A stretch of 64,000 nt of DNA. It comes from Streptomyces sp. 71268 (GTDB lineage: Bacteria > Actinomycetota > Actinomycetes > Streptomycetales > Streptomycetaceae). Position numbers and translations under genes: made by a program. Shown here one piece after another: positions 27,247-35,968 of the stretch (position 1 is the first letter of the stretch; each line of letters starts with the position of its first letter). A model generated the notes under the pieces. It was not told where the DNA came from and did no database searches. It worked only from the letters and a program-made list of their open reading frames with translations. The stretch lies in contig NZ_CP114200.1 in NCBI RefSeq assembly GCF_029392895.1, positions 959,501 through 1,023,500 on the forward strand, written 5' to 3'.

Positions 27247-28278
27247 GTGCCGGACACCGTCCGCCGCCTCGTCGTCATCATGCTCTTCGACGGCGTCGAC
27301 CTGCTCGACGTCACCGGGCCGCCGGAGGTGTTCTCGCTGGCCCTGCGCGAGACCGAGGAGGCCGCGGGCTACCGCGTACTGCTCGCCGCCGCGACCACGG
27401 ACCCGGTCACCACCGGCGCCGGGGTGCGCGTCCTGCCCGACGTCACCTTCGCCGAGGCCGCCGCCGGTGCCATCGACACGCTCCTGGTGCCCGGCGCGGT
27501 GGAGGTCGACGCCGAACGCCGCGTCCATCCGCTCGTCGACCCGTGCCTGGTGGAGTGGGTGCGGGTGCTGGCCGCCCGCGCGCACCGGGTCGCCTCCGTG
27601 TGCGTGGGCGCGCACCTGCTGGCCGCGGCCGGCCTGTTGGACGGCAGGCGCGCCACCACCCACTGGTCGACGGCGGGGCGGCTGGCCGCCGACCACCCGG
27701 CCGTCACGGTGGACGCCGACCCGATCTTCATCCGCGAGGGCGACGTGTGGACCGGGGCCGGGATCAGCGCGTGCCTTGACCTGTCCCTCGCGCTGATCGC
27801 CGACGACCTCGGCGAGGCCGTCGCCGTGCGGGTGGCCCGGCAACTGGTCATGTACCTCAAACGTCCCAGCGGCCAGAGCCAGTTCAGCGCGCCGCTGGAG
27901 CAGGTCTCCACCACGCGCCGCGTCGAGGACCTGCGCCACCACGTCCTGCGCCACCTCGACGCGCCCCTGACCGTCGCCGACCTGGCCGCGTACGCGCACG
28001 TCAGCGACCGTCACCTGACCCGCCTCTTCAAGACCGAACTCGGCATGACCCCGCACGCCTACGTCGAGTCGGTCCGGGTGGAGAGGGCCCGCCGCGAACT
28101 GGAGTCGTCCGACGCGACGCTGGAGCGCGTCGCCGCGCTCTGCGGTTTCGGCACGACCGACACCCTGGTACGGGCCTTCCGCCGGCGCCTGAACACCACG
28201 CCGACGGAGTACCGGCGGCGGTTCCGGCTACCGGCGCACGACCGGCCTCAGGCCTCCGGGGCGAACAGCGCGTCCTGA
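27247..28278 (+). CDS. GlxA-family transcriptional regulator (DJ-1-like domain plus AraC HTH)
   Basis: 343 residues from GTG 27247, preceded by GGGGGA; ATG starts at 27211 and 27149 are alternatives. Residues ~5-175 form a DJ-1/PfpI-like domain (VVIMLFDGVDLLDVTGPPEVF, with [16 protein letters not shown] at the nucleophile elbow). Residues ~220-325 form an AraC-type double helix-turn-helix ending in FRRRLNTTPTEYRRRF. Divergent to the isochorismatase gene, which is its likely target. Its last 31 bases overlap the end of the convergent ROK gene. Confidence 0.9.
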   Translation: MPDTVRRLVVIMLFDGVDLLDVTGPPEVFSLALRETEEAAGYRVLLAAATTDPVTTGAGVRVLPDVTFAEAAAGAIDTLLVPGAVEVDAERRVHPLVDPCLVEWVRVLAARAHRVASVCVGAHLLAAAGLLDGRRATTHWSTAGRLAADHPAVTVDADPIFIREGDVWTGAGISACLDLSLALIADDLGEAVAVRVARQLVMYLKRPSGQSQFSAPLEQVSTTRRVEDLRHHVLRHLDAPLTVADLAAYAHVSDRHLTRLFKTELGMTPHAYVESVRVERARRELESSDATLERVAALCGFGTTDTLVRAFRRRLNTTPTEYRRRFRLPAHDRPQASGANSAS

Positions 28279-29555
28279 GCCGCGTCCCGCGCCATCAGCA
28301 CCGCGCCACGCAACACCGCCGCGCCCCCCACCGTGCCGGCCCGCACCTCGGTACGGACCGGGGCCATCCGCGCCACCCGCTCCGCCACGCGCCGGGCCAG
28401 CTCGTCGCCGCCCGCGCGCCCGCACTCGCCGCCGATGACCACGCAGCCCGGGTCGAGCACGGCGCTCACGGCCGTGACCCCGATGGCGACGCCGTCCGCG
28501 TACGCGTCGAGGAACGCGTCCGCCACCCCGGCCGGCACCCGCGCGACCCCGCCGCCCTCACCCCGTTCGTCCCGCTCCCCCCGGCTCTCCCGCACCGAGG
28601 CCACGGCGGCGCGCAGCGCGCGCTCGGCCGCCTCGACGCCCGTGCCCTCGACGGCCAGGCCGTGCCGGTGCGCGAGGTCGCACACCGCGGGCCCGCCGGC
28701 GAGCGAGTGGAAGCCTCCGTCGCAGCCGCTCGCGCTGGGCAGCCCGCCGGTGCCCGGGACCGGCAGGAACCCGATCTCCCCCGCGCCGCCGGACGCCCCC
28801 CGGCGCAGCGCGCCGTCCAGCACGACCGCCGCGCCGGTCCCGCCACCGAGCCACAGCAGCACGAAGGTGTCCCGGTCGCGGGCCGCGCCGAGCCGCTGCT
28901 CGGCGACGGCGGCGAGGTTGGCCTCGTTCTCCAACAGCAGGTCGCCCGGGAAGCGCTCGCGCACCGCGGCGACCAGGTCGGCGTGCCAGCGCGGGAGCCA
29001 GCCCGTGTTGCTGCCCAGGGCGCCGGTGACCGGGTCGAGCAGGCCGGGCGCGCCGACGCCGATGGTGTGCGGCGAGGTCGCCCCGGCCCGCGCGACGGTG
29101 CTGGTCAGCAGGTCCACGGCCGCCGCCACCGCGGGCGGGCCGGCGGCGGGCCTGCCCGGTTCCCCACCAGACTGCGGGGCGATGGGCAGCGACGCCTCGG
29201 CCAGCGTGCGGCCGAGCAGGTCGGCCACGCAGACGGTGACCCGGTCGGTGCGTACGTCGATCCCGGCCAGGTGGGCGCGGTCCGCGACGATGCCGTACAG
29301 CCGGGCGTTGGGGCCGCGCCGCTCGGCGCCCGCCTCGCCCACCACGGTGATCAGCCGGGCCCCGCGCAGCCGCTCCACGAGGTCGGCCACGGTCGGCCGG
29401 GACAGCCCGGTGAGCTGTTTGAGCTGGCCGGCCGTCAGCGGCCCCTCGCGTTGCAGGAGGGCCAGCGCCAGGCGGTCGTTGATGGCGCGGGCGGTGCTCG
29501 GGGAGGCGGTCTTGCCACCGGACTTGCCGCCGGAGTGCACACGCGTCGGGGACAT
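28248..29555 (-). CDS. ROK-family transcriptional regulator
   Basis: 435 residues. An N-terminal winged helix-turn-helix (LLQREGPLTAGQLKQLTGLSRPTVADLVERL) is followed by a ROK sugar-kinase-like domain (VGAPGLLDPVTG, GGGTGAAVVLDGALRRGASGGAGEIGF). The zinc-binding CGCGxxGC cluster is reduced to GCDGGFHSLAG, so sugar sensing may differ from classic NagC/Mlc. It faces a divergent MFS transporter across a perfect palindrome and probably represses it. The 3' end overlaps the convergent AraC-type gene by 31 bases. Confidence 0.88.
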   Translation of the reverse strand: MSPTRVHSGGKSGGKTASPSTARAINDRLALALLQREGPLTAGQLKQLTGLSRPTVADLVERLRGARLITVVGEAGAERRGPNARLYGIVADRAHLAGIDVRTDRVTVCVADLLGRTLAEASLPIAPQSGGEPGRPAAGPPAVAAAVDLLTSTVARAGATSPHTIGVGAPGLLDPVTGALGSNTGWLPRWHADLVAAVRERFPGDLLLENEANLAAVAEQRLGAARDRDTFVLLWLGGGTGAAVVLDGALRRGASGGAGEIGFLPVPGTGGLPSASGCDGGFHSLAGGPAVCDLAHRHGLAVEGTGVEAAERALRAAVASVRESRGERDERGEGGGVARVPAGVADAFLDAYADGVAIGVTAVSAVLDPGCVVIGGECGRAGGDELARRVAERVARMAPVRTEVRAGTVGGAAVLRGAVLMARDAAQDALFAPEA

Positions 29556-29593
29556 GCCGGAATCCTTGCACGCCCCGTGAGAAATCGGCTATT

Positions 29594-29614
29594 TATCAGG
29601 CAGGGTTCCTGATA
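29594..29614. promoter_or_regulatory. Palindrome TATCAGG-N7-CCTGATA, likely ROK operator
   Basis: A perfect 7+7 inverted repeat in the 137-base gap between the divergent ROK regulator and MFS genes, flanked by GAGAAA (29579-29584) and TTTCTC (29616-29621). The AT-rich character and position fit a regulator operator overlapping one or both promoters. Confidence 0.6.
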
Positions 29615-29692
29615 GTTTCTCGGCGCGCCGGGGAACCCTCCCCGGGGGCCCCTGAGCGGGGCCCGACTTCAAGGCCGGGAGGGCCGGGCAAC

Positions 29693-30967
29693 ATGGTGGA
29701 CGCCGGGACGGGAACGGGCGCCGGGAAACCGGTCGCCGTCGGGCAGGGGTTGCGCCGGGCGCGCGTCGCCGTCGCGCTGGTCTTCGCCGTACACGGCGCG
29801 GTCACCGGCAGCTTCGCGACCCGCGTCCCCTGGGTGCAGGACCACACGGGCGCGAGCGCGGGCCAGCTCGGCCTCGCGCTCGCCTTCCCCGCCATCGGCG
29901 CCTCGGTCGCGATGCCGCTGGCCGGCTGGGTCAGCCACCGGTTCGGCGCCCGGACCGCGCTGCGCGGGATGCTCGCGCTGTGGACCCTCGCGCTCGCGCT
30001 GCCCGCCCTCGCGCCCAACCTGGTCACGCTGTGCGCGGTGCTGCTCGTCTACGGGGCCACGGCGGGCATGTCGGACGTGGCGATGAACGCGCTCGGCGTG
30101 GAGACCGAGGAGCGCCTGGGCCGCTCGATCATGTCCGGGCTGCACGGTATGTGGAGCGTGGGGGCGCTGATCGGCTCGGCCGCCGGCACGGTCGCCGCCC
30201 ACGCGGAGGTGGACGCCCGCGCGCACCTGGCGGTCACCGCGGCCGTGCTGACCGTGCTCGGCGCGCTGGCCTGCCGCGGCGTACTCGACCTGCGCAGCGC
30301 ACCGGACGAGCACCCGCCGCCGCACTTCGCGCTGCCGCCGAGGTCGGCCCTGGTCATCGGCGCCGTCGGGTTCTGCGCGGTGTTCGCCGAGGGCGCCAGC
30401 CTGGACTGGTCGGCGGTCTACCTGCGGGACGAGCTGAACACCTCGCCAGGCCTGGCCGCCGCGTCCACCACGGCGTTCGCCTGCACGATGGCGATCGCCC
30501 GGCTGGCCGGGGACGCAGTGGTGACCCGGTTCGGGGCGGTGCGCACGGTGCGTACGAGCGGGGTGTGCGCGACGCTGGGCGGCCTGCTGGTCGTCACGGC
30601 CACCCACCCGGCGATGGCGCTCGGCGGCTTCGCGCTGCTCGGGCTCGGTGTGGCCGTGGTGGTGCCGCTGGCGTTCGCCGCTGCGGGACGCAGCGGCCCG
30701 GCGCCGAGCCAGGCCATAGCGGGCGTGGCGACCATCACCTACACCTCGGGCCTGATCGCCCCCTCGGCGATGGGCTCGGTGGCCGACCTGACCTCGCTGA
30801 CGTTCTCCTTCGGCCTGGTCACGCTGTTGGCCCTGGGGCTGGTCGTGGGCGCCGGGGTGCTGCGCGCGGCCGGCCGGGTGGCGCCGGCCACGGGTCAGGC
30901 TGAGGCTGGCACGGACGGCGCGGGGGCGCGCGGCGCGACGGACACGGCGCCGACGCGGGACGCGTGA
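29693..30967 (+). CDS. MFS transporter, probably controlled by the ROK regulator
   Basis: 424 residues from ATG 29693 with GGGAGGG upstream. Twelve hydrophobic segments are visible. GWVSHRFGARTALRGM fits the MFS loop-2 motif, and GATAGMSDVAMNALGVETEERLG is typical of the fucose/YbjJ-like branch. It likely moves a sugar or small solute. The divergent ROK gene suggests a carbohydrate ligand. The C-terminal 40 residues are a disordered Ala/Gly/Thr tail. Confidence 0.87.
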   Translation: MVDAGTGTGAGKPVAVGQGLRRARVAVALVFAVHGAVTGSFATRVPWVQDHTGASAGQLGLALAFPAIGASVAMPLAGWVSHRFGARTALRGMLALWTLALALPALAPNLVTLCAVLLVYGATAGMSDVAMNALGVETEERLGRSIMSGLHGMWSVGALIGSAAGTVAAHAEVDARAHLAVTAAVLTVLGALACRGVLDLRSAPDEHPPPHFALPPRSALVIGAVGFCAVFAEGASLDWSAVYLRDELNTSPGLAAASTTAFACTMAIARLAGDAVVTRFGAVRTVRTSGVCATLGGLLVVTATHPAMALGGFALLGLGVAVVVPLAFAAAGRSGPAPSQAIAGVATITYTSGLIAPSAMGSVADLTSLTFSFGLVTLLALGLVVGAGVLRAAGRVAPATGQAEAGTDGAGARGATDTAPTRDA

Positions 30968-31104
30968 ACCCGCCGCGGGGCCTGAGCCGACGCACGACCT
31001 GAGCCGTGCCGGGCAGCGGCGGCTGGAGGAGCCGGCCACCTCGGGCGGCTCCCCGGGGCGGCCGGTCGCGCGGGCCCAGGAGGGCCGGCCAGCGGGCCGG
31101 GGCG

Positions 31105-32484
31105 TTACTTGCCGGCCTCCGAGTCGTACTCCGTGGTGCCGCCGTCGAGGAGGGCCGGGCGGTGGGTGCCGGCGGCCTTGGACAGCCAGCGCAGGGCGTG
31201 GTAGCCGGTGAGCACGATCAGGGTGCCGAGGGCGATGCCGCTCAGCTCGAAGTTGTCGGTGAACTTCAGCGAGACCCCGCCGATGCCGATGATCACGCCC
31301 GCGGCGGCCGGCACCAGGTTCAGCGGCTGAGAGAAGTCCACCTTGTTCCGCACCCAGATCTGCGCGCCGAGCAGGCCGATCATGCCGTACAGGATGACCG
31401 TGATTCCGCCCAGCACACCGCCGGGGATCGCGGCCACCACGGCACCGAACTTGGGGCAGAGCCCGAAGAGCACCGCGAAGCCGGCCGCCGCCCAGTAGGC
31501 CGCCGTCGAGTAGACCCGGGTGGCGGCCATGACGCCGATGTTCTCGGCGTACGTCGTCGTGGCCGGGCCGCCGACCGCGGTGGAGAGCATGGAGGCGGTG
31601 CCGTCCGCGGCGATCGCGGTGCCCATCTTGTCGTCCAGCGGGTCGCCGGTCATCTCGCCGACGGCCTTGACGTGGCCCGCGTTCTCGGCGATCAGGGCCA
31701 CCAGGACGGGCAGCGCCACGAGGATCGCGGACCACTCGAAGCTGGGCGCGTGGAAGGTCGGCGTGCCGAACCAGCTCGCGTCGGCGACGCCGGAGAAGTC
31801 GATCCGCCAGTGGTCGGTCACCTTGCCCGAGCCGTCCGCCGAGTGGATCTTGCCCGTGGTGCGGTCGAGGACCCAGGAGAGCACGTACCCGAAGACCAGG
31901 CCGAGGAAGATGGCGACGCGCGCCCAGAAGCCGCGCAGCACCACCAGGGCCAGGCCGGTGAAGAGCATCGTGGCCAGGGCCGTCCACTGGTCCTGCGGCC
32001 AGTAGGTGCCCGCGGTCACGGGCGCCAGGTTGAAGCCGATCAGCATGACCACGGCGCCGGTCACCGCCGGCGGCAGGACCGCGTGGATGACCTTACCGCC
32101 GATGACCTGGATGATCACGCCACAGAGCGCGAGCGCCGCACCCACCACGAACAGGGCGCCGGTCAGCGTGCCGGCGTCACCGCCCTGACCGGCGATGACG
32201 GCGGCGACCCCGACGAAGGAGAGCGAGGACCCCAGGTAGCTGGGAATCCGCCCCCGCGTCAGCAGCAGGAACAGGATCGTCGCCACGCCCGACGCCATGA
32301 GGGCCAGGTTCGGGTCCAGGCCCATGAGGACCGGGGCGACGAAACAGGCACCGATCATCGAGACAACATGCTGGGCGCCGAGCCCGGCCGTACGCCCCCA
32401 CGACAGCCGCTCGTCCGGCTTGACGACCTCCCCCGGCCGCAGGTTCTTGCCGTCTCCGTGCAGCTTCCATCCGAAGCCCGCCAT
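31105..32484 (-). CDS. NCS2-family uracil/xanthine permease
   Basis: 459 residues from ATG 32484, with GGAGCG upstream. It has about 12-14 membrane segments with family signatures: LSWGRTAGLGAQHVVSMIGACFVAPVLMG at the start, VALIAENAGHVKAVGEMTG (the conserved substrate-site Glu) and GGPATTTYAENIGVMAATRV. Proton-coupled uptake of uracil or xanthine is expected. The QH and AEN motifs resemble the uracil branch (UraA). It is monocistronic with a long upstream region. Confidence 0.9.
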   Translation of the reverse strand: MAGFGWKLHGDGKNLRPGEVVKPDERLSWGRTAGLGAQHVVSMIGACFVAPVLMGLDPNLALMASGVATILFLLLTRGRIPSYLGSSLSFVGVAAVIAGQGGDAGTLTGALFVVGAALALCGVIIQVIGGKVIHAVLPPAVTGAVVMLIGFNLAPVTAGTYWPQDQWTALATMLFTGLALVVLRGFWARVAIFLGLVFGYVLSWVLDRTTGKIHSADGSGKVTDHWRIDFSGVADASWFGTPTFHAPSFEWSAILVALPVLVALIAENAGHVKAVGEMTGDPLDDKMGTAIAADGTASMLSTAVGGPATTTYAENIGVMAATRVYSTAAYWAAAGFAVLFGLCPKFGAVVAAIPGGVLGGITVILYGMIGLLGAQIWVRNKVDFSQPLNLVPAAAGVIIGIGGVSLKFTDNFELSGIALGTLIVLTGYHALRWLSKAAGTHRPALLDGGTTEYDSEAGK

Positions 32485-33134
32485 GCTCACGCTCCACATT
32501 CGCGACACTCTGCGCGTCACAGAGCCGGGGTGATGATGAGCGGACCACCCCACTGGAGGCAAACCGAGCCGAAAGCGACCCATCGCCCCGGGCGGCCGAT
32601 CGAATGATCCGTTCCACGCTTTTCGCGCTTACGCTCCCCTGGCCGAGGGGCGCCCTTGCCTCCGCCGGCCCACGCCTCCCACCGCCACCCCGCTGACCTG
32701 CGGGCCCGTCAGTTCACCGACCTTCGGGCGCAGTTGAGCGCGGCGCGCCGAACGACGCTCCCGCCACATCGACGACCGGCCCGCACGCCGACGGCCGACC
32801 GTGGAGCCGCGCCCCGGGGCCGCGATAGCGCGACCCGACCGAGCCGTCACCACTCGCCCCCACACCGCCCCCACACTTCCGTATCGCGGAAGCGGCTGCC
32901 CGTTACCGGGGAGAGGGTCGCCCGTCTCGCGCCCGTACGCGCCCGCCGCCGCCCCCACCGAAGCCGTGGCCGACCCGGCACGGGCCGTAACCGACGCTCC
33001 GGGCTGACACCCGCCGACCTGGCCCCGCACCTGTGGCAACCCTCCAGCCACGGGGGCCGAGTCCGGTTCATCCGTTATGAGGAAGGTACAACCGAGGGCT
33101 GCCGGGCGGGCGTTCGGGCTGGGACGCTGGCCGC
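32485..33134. other. Intergenic region upstream of divergent permease and DUF5995 genes
   Basis: 650 bases without a credible gene. All frames are arginine/proline-rich with flat codon bias. Promoters for the flanking divergent genes should lie here. The short TTATGAGGAAGG stretch near 33075 is the only AT-rich patch close to the right-hand gene. Confidence 0.5.
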
Positions 33135-33860
33135 ATGACGCAGGCCGAACAGCGATACACCACTCGCCCCGCCCCCCGGCGCACCGCTCCCCCCACCGTG
33201 GAGGAGGCGCTGCACCGGATGACCGCGTTGGAGCGCGCGCTGCCCGGGCGGGACGGGGTCGCCGTGTTCAACGGCGTGTACCTCTCGGTGACCCAGGAGG
33301 TCGAGGACCGGCTCTCGGCGGGCCACTTCCACCACGGGCCGGCGGCCGAGGAGCTGACGGCCCGGTTCGCGGCGCGCTACCTGGCCGCCGTGGACGCGGC
33401 GGCCCACGGCGGGCGCCCGTCGCCGGCCTGGCGCCCGCTGTTCGACCTGCGGCGGCATCCGGCGGTGCAGCCGGTGCAGTTCGCCCTGGCCGGGATCAAC
33501 GCGCACATCGGCAACGACCTGGCCCTCGCGCTCCGCGACACCTGCGTCTCGCTCGGCTGCGAGCCGGCCTCGCTCGAGGCCGACTTCGACCGGGTGGGCG
33601 ACGTGCTGACCGGCATGGAGGAGCGGGTCCGGGAGGAGCTGATGCCCGGACCCGACCTGCTCGACATCGCCGACCCGCTCACCCACCTGGTCGGGGCGTG
33701 GAGCCTGGACCGGGCCCGCGACGCGGCGTGGGGCGCCTTCCGGGCGCTGTGGGGACTGCGGGAACAGCCGGAACTCGCCCGGGAGTTCGCGGAGCGGGTC
33801 GACGCCGGCGTCGGCCTGGTGGGGCGGGTGCTGCTGACGCCGCTGCGGCCGGGCGACTGA
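33135..33860 (+). CDS. DUF5995-family protein
   Basis: 241 residues. Recognised by the ALPGRDGVAVFNGVYLSVTQEV and FALAGINAHIGNDLALAL segments of this actinobacterial family. It is mainly helical with conserved His/Asn/Asp residues (HFHHGPAAEEL, INAHIGNDL) that could bind a metal. No signal peptide or membrane span. Function is unknown. It converges on the monoamine oxidase gene. Confidence 0.78.
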   Translation: MTQAEQRYTTRPAPRRTAPPTVEEALHRMTALERALPGRDGVAVFNGVYLSVTQEVEDRLSAGHFHHGPAAEELTARFAARYLAAVDAAAHGGRPSPAWRPLFDLRRHPAVQPVQFALAGINAHIGNDLALALRDTCVSLGCEPASLEADFDRVGDVLTGMEERVREELMPGPDLLDIADPLTHLVGAWSLDRARDAAWGAFRALWGLREQPELAREFAERVDAGVGLVGRVLLTPLRPGD

Positions 33861-33999
33861 CCGGGGCCGGGCCCCCGCGCGCCCGGAGCCCTCACGGCGA
33901 CACGCCCCGGCGCGTCCCCGGCGCGTCCCTGGCCAGCCCTCCCCGCCGCCGGGGCCCGGGCCGGCGCTTCCGGCCCACGGGTGACCGGGCGGGGCTGGC

Positions 34000-35715
34000 T
34001 CAGTCCTCCGGCAGTTCCACCGGCGCGATCGCGTCGTAGACGTCCCCCGGGCCCGGGTTCGTGGCGTCCGTCGCGCCGCCGAGGTGGTGCATCACGCCCC
34101 ATACCGCGTTCAGCGCCGTCTGTACCGCGCCCTCGGCCCAGCCGGCCGTCCACGAGATGTCGTCGCCGGCCAGGAAGATGCCGCGCTTGTCGGCGGGCAG
34201 CCGGTCCTGCATGAAGTGGGTGAACAGGCGCCGCTGGTAGCGGTAGTGGCCCGGCAGGTTGGCCTTGAAGGCGCCCATGAAGTACGGCTCGTTCTCCCAG
34301 GACACGGTCACCGGGTTGCCGATGATGTGCTGGCGGATGTCCACCTTGGGGTAGATCTCGCGCAGCGACTTGAGCATGACCTCCATCCGCTCGTTCGCGG
34401 ACAGCGGCAGCCACTTGAGGCTGTCGTCGCACCAGGTGTAGGAGAGGCAGATCACTGCGGGCTGGTCCGGGCCGTTGTCGAGGAGGTAGGTGCCCCGGGT
34501 CATGCGGTCGGTGAGCGTCATGCTCATCACGTCCCGCCCGGTCTCCTCGTCGGTGTCCAGCCAGAACGGCCGGTCCACGGGGACGAACAGCTTGCTGGAC
34601 TCCATGTAGTGGGTGCGCTCCACCGCCGTCCAGTGGTCGATCGGGAAGAGCGCGTCGTCACACTCGATCTTGGACAGCAGCATCCAGCTCTGCGCCGTGA
34701 AGATCGCCGAGCGGTAGGTGCGGATGTCGCCGGACGCGTCGGTGACCGTGATCCGGTTGCCCGCCGTGCGGTGCAGCCGGGTGACCGCGGGGCGCGGGGC
34801 GCCGTCGTGCAACGAGCTGAGCGAGGTGCCCTGCGCCCAGTACGTGATCTTCTGCGGTGCGCGCTCCCACAGCTGCTCGGGCAGTTGCTGGCTGCCGCCG
34901 ACGATGCCGCGGTGGTCGTCGTCGGCGCCGGTGTAGACGACGCGCAGGATCTCCAGGATGGAGTTGGGGAAGTCGGTGTCCCAGCCGCCGGTGCCGAACC
35001 CGACCTGGCCGAAGATCTCCCGGTGCCGGAAGGACGCGAAGGCCGGGGAGTCGCAGAGGAAGCCGTAGAACGTCTGGTTGTCCAGCTTCTCCACGAGCTG
35101 GGACCAGATCGCGCGGATAGTGGGGATGTCCCGCTCGCGCAGCGCCCGCTGCATGGCGGAGAAGTCCGCGCCCTCTTCCAGGCAGGCGTTCCAGGCGTCC
35201 ATCACCTGGTGGTAGACCTCGGGCAGGTCCTCCAGGGTGCGCGCGTAGTGCGACTGGCCCTTGAGGTCCACGACGGTGGAGGGGGTGCCGGGGGCCAGCG
35301 GGTTGGGGAACGGCCGGGTCTCCAGGCCCACCAGGTCGATGTAGTGCTGGAGGGCGGTGGAGCACGGCGGAAAGCGCATGGCGCCCATCTCGGCGGTCAG
35401 CGGCTGGCCGTCGTCGGTGGCGCAGCCCTCGAAGCGGTCGGTACGCAGCCGGCCGCCGATCCGGTCGGCCTCGTAGACGACCGGGCGCAGCCCCATCTTC
35501 ATGAGCTCGTAGGCGGCGACGATGCCGGACAGGCCGCCGCCGATGACCGCGACCTCGGTGCCGTGCTCGGTCGCGGGCACCTGCCCGAGACCGGCCGGGT
35601 GGCTCAGGTAGTCGTCGTACGCGTACGGGAAGTCGGGCCCGAACATCGTGAGCGGCGGCTCGACGGGCCGCGTCGGCTGCTCGTCGTGGGCGGCGGTGGG
35701 CACCGTGGACGTCAT
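34000..35715 (-). CDS. Flavin monoamine oxidase family protein, candidate amino-acid 2-monooxygenase
   Basis: 571 residues from ATG 35715. The FAD dinucleotide motif VIGGGLSGIVAAYELMKMG is at ~57-75, IGGRLRTDRFEG and AEMGAMRFP follow, and the C-terminal FAD segment is FLAGDDISWTAGWAEGAV. Length and motifs match bacterial tryptophan, phenylalanine and arginine 2-monooxygenases, which convert an amino acid to the amide with loss of CO2. A nitrilase-type amidase upstream on the same strand would hydrolyse that amide. Substrate is not fixed. A plain amine or amino-acid oxidase remains possible. Confidence 0.87.
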   Translation of the reverse strand: MTSTVPTAAHDEQPTRPVEPPLTMFGPDFPYAYDDYLSHPAGLGQVPATEHGTEVAVIGGGLSGIVAAYELMKMGLRPVVYEADRIGGRLRTDRFEGCATDDGQPLTAEMGAMRFPPCSTALQHYIDLVGLETRPFPNPLAPGTPSTVVDLKGQSHYARTLEDLPEVYHQVMDAWNACLEEGADFSAMQRALRERDIPTIRAIWSQLVEKLDNQTFYGFLCDSPAFASFRHREIFGQVGFGTGGWDTDFPNSILEILRVVYTGADDDHRGIVGGSQQLPEQLWERAPQKITYWAQGTSLSSLHDGAPRPAVTRLHRTAGNRITVTDASGDIRTYRSAIFTAQSWMLLSKIECDDALFPIDHWTAVERTHYMESSKLFVPVDRPFWLDTDEETGRDVMSMTLTDRMTRGTYLLDNGPDQPAVICLSYTWCDDSLKWLPLSANERMEVMLKSLREIYPKVDIRQHIIGNPVTVSWENEPYFMGAFKANLPGHYRYQRRLFTHFMQDRLPADKRGIFLAGDDISWTAGWAEGAVQTALNAVWGVMHHLGGATDATNPGPGDVYDAIAPVELPED

Positions 35716-35783
35716 GAGGGCGGACTCCTTGCGTGCGGGCGCGGCGGCGCGCGCTCGGGCGGGCCCGGGCGGCGGGCCGTGCG

Positions 35784-35837
35784 GGCGGTGAAGGCGGTGA
35801 AAGCGGTGAAGGCAGTGCAGGCGGTGCGGGCAGTGGT
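35784..35837. repeat. Six 9-bp tandem repeats (GGCGGTGAA type)
   Basis: Units GGCGGTGAA, GGCGGTGAA, AGCGGTGAA, GGCAGTGCA, GGCGGTGCG and GGCAGTGGT run head to tail in the gap between the amidase and oxidase genes. The decay along the array suggests slippage followed by mutation. Confidence 0.8.
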
Positions 35838-35843
35838 CGGCGC

Positions 35844-35873
35844 GGCAGGGCAGGGCAGGGCAGGGCAGGGCGG
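35844..35873. repeat. Five perfect GGCAG tandem repeats plus one degenerate copy
   Basis: A 5-base microsatellite (35844-35868, then GGCGG) lies directly after the 9-bp array. It is likely variable between strains. It lies within the transcript if the amidase and oxidase are co-transcribed. Confidence 0.85.
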
Positions 35874-35942
35874 AGCCGGGCCGTGGCGGATCGACCGCTT
35901 GCGGCGGTGGGGGCGGGGCGAGGGGGCGCGTACGGGGCGGGC

Positions 35943-35968
35943 CTGACCGTCCCGTACGGGACGGTCAG
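35943..35968. terminator. Perfect 26-bp palindrome overlapping the amidase stop
   Basis: 13 bases are exactly mirrored by the next 13, including the amidase stop codon at 35965-35967. It may act as a terminator or processing hairpin that sets the ratio of amidase to oxidase, or as a protein-binding site. Confidence 0.6.

Noticed and set aside
32629..33051. A 140-residue minus-strand frame between the NCS2 and DUF5995 genes
   Set aside because: Gly/Arg/Val-rich with flat codon bias and no motif.
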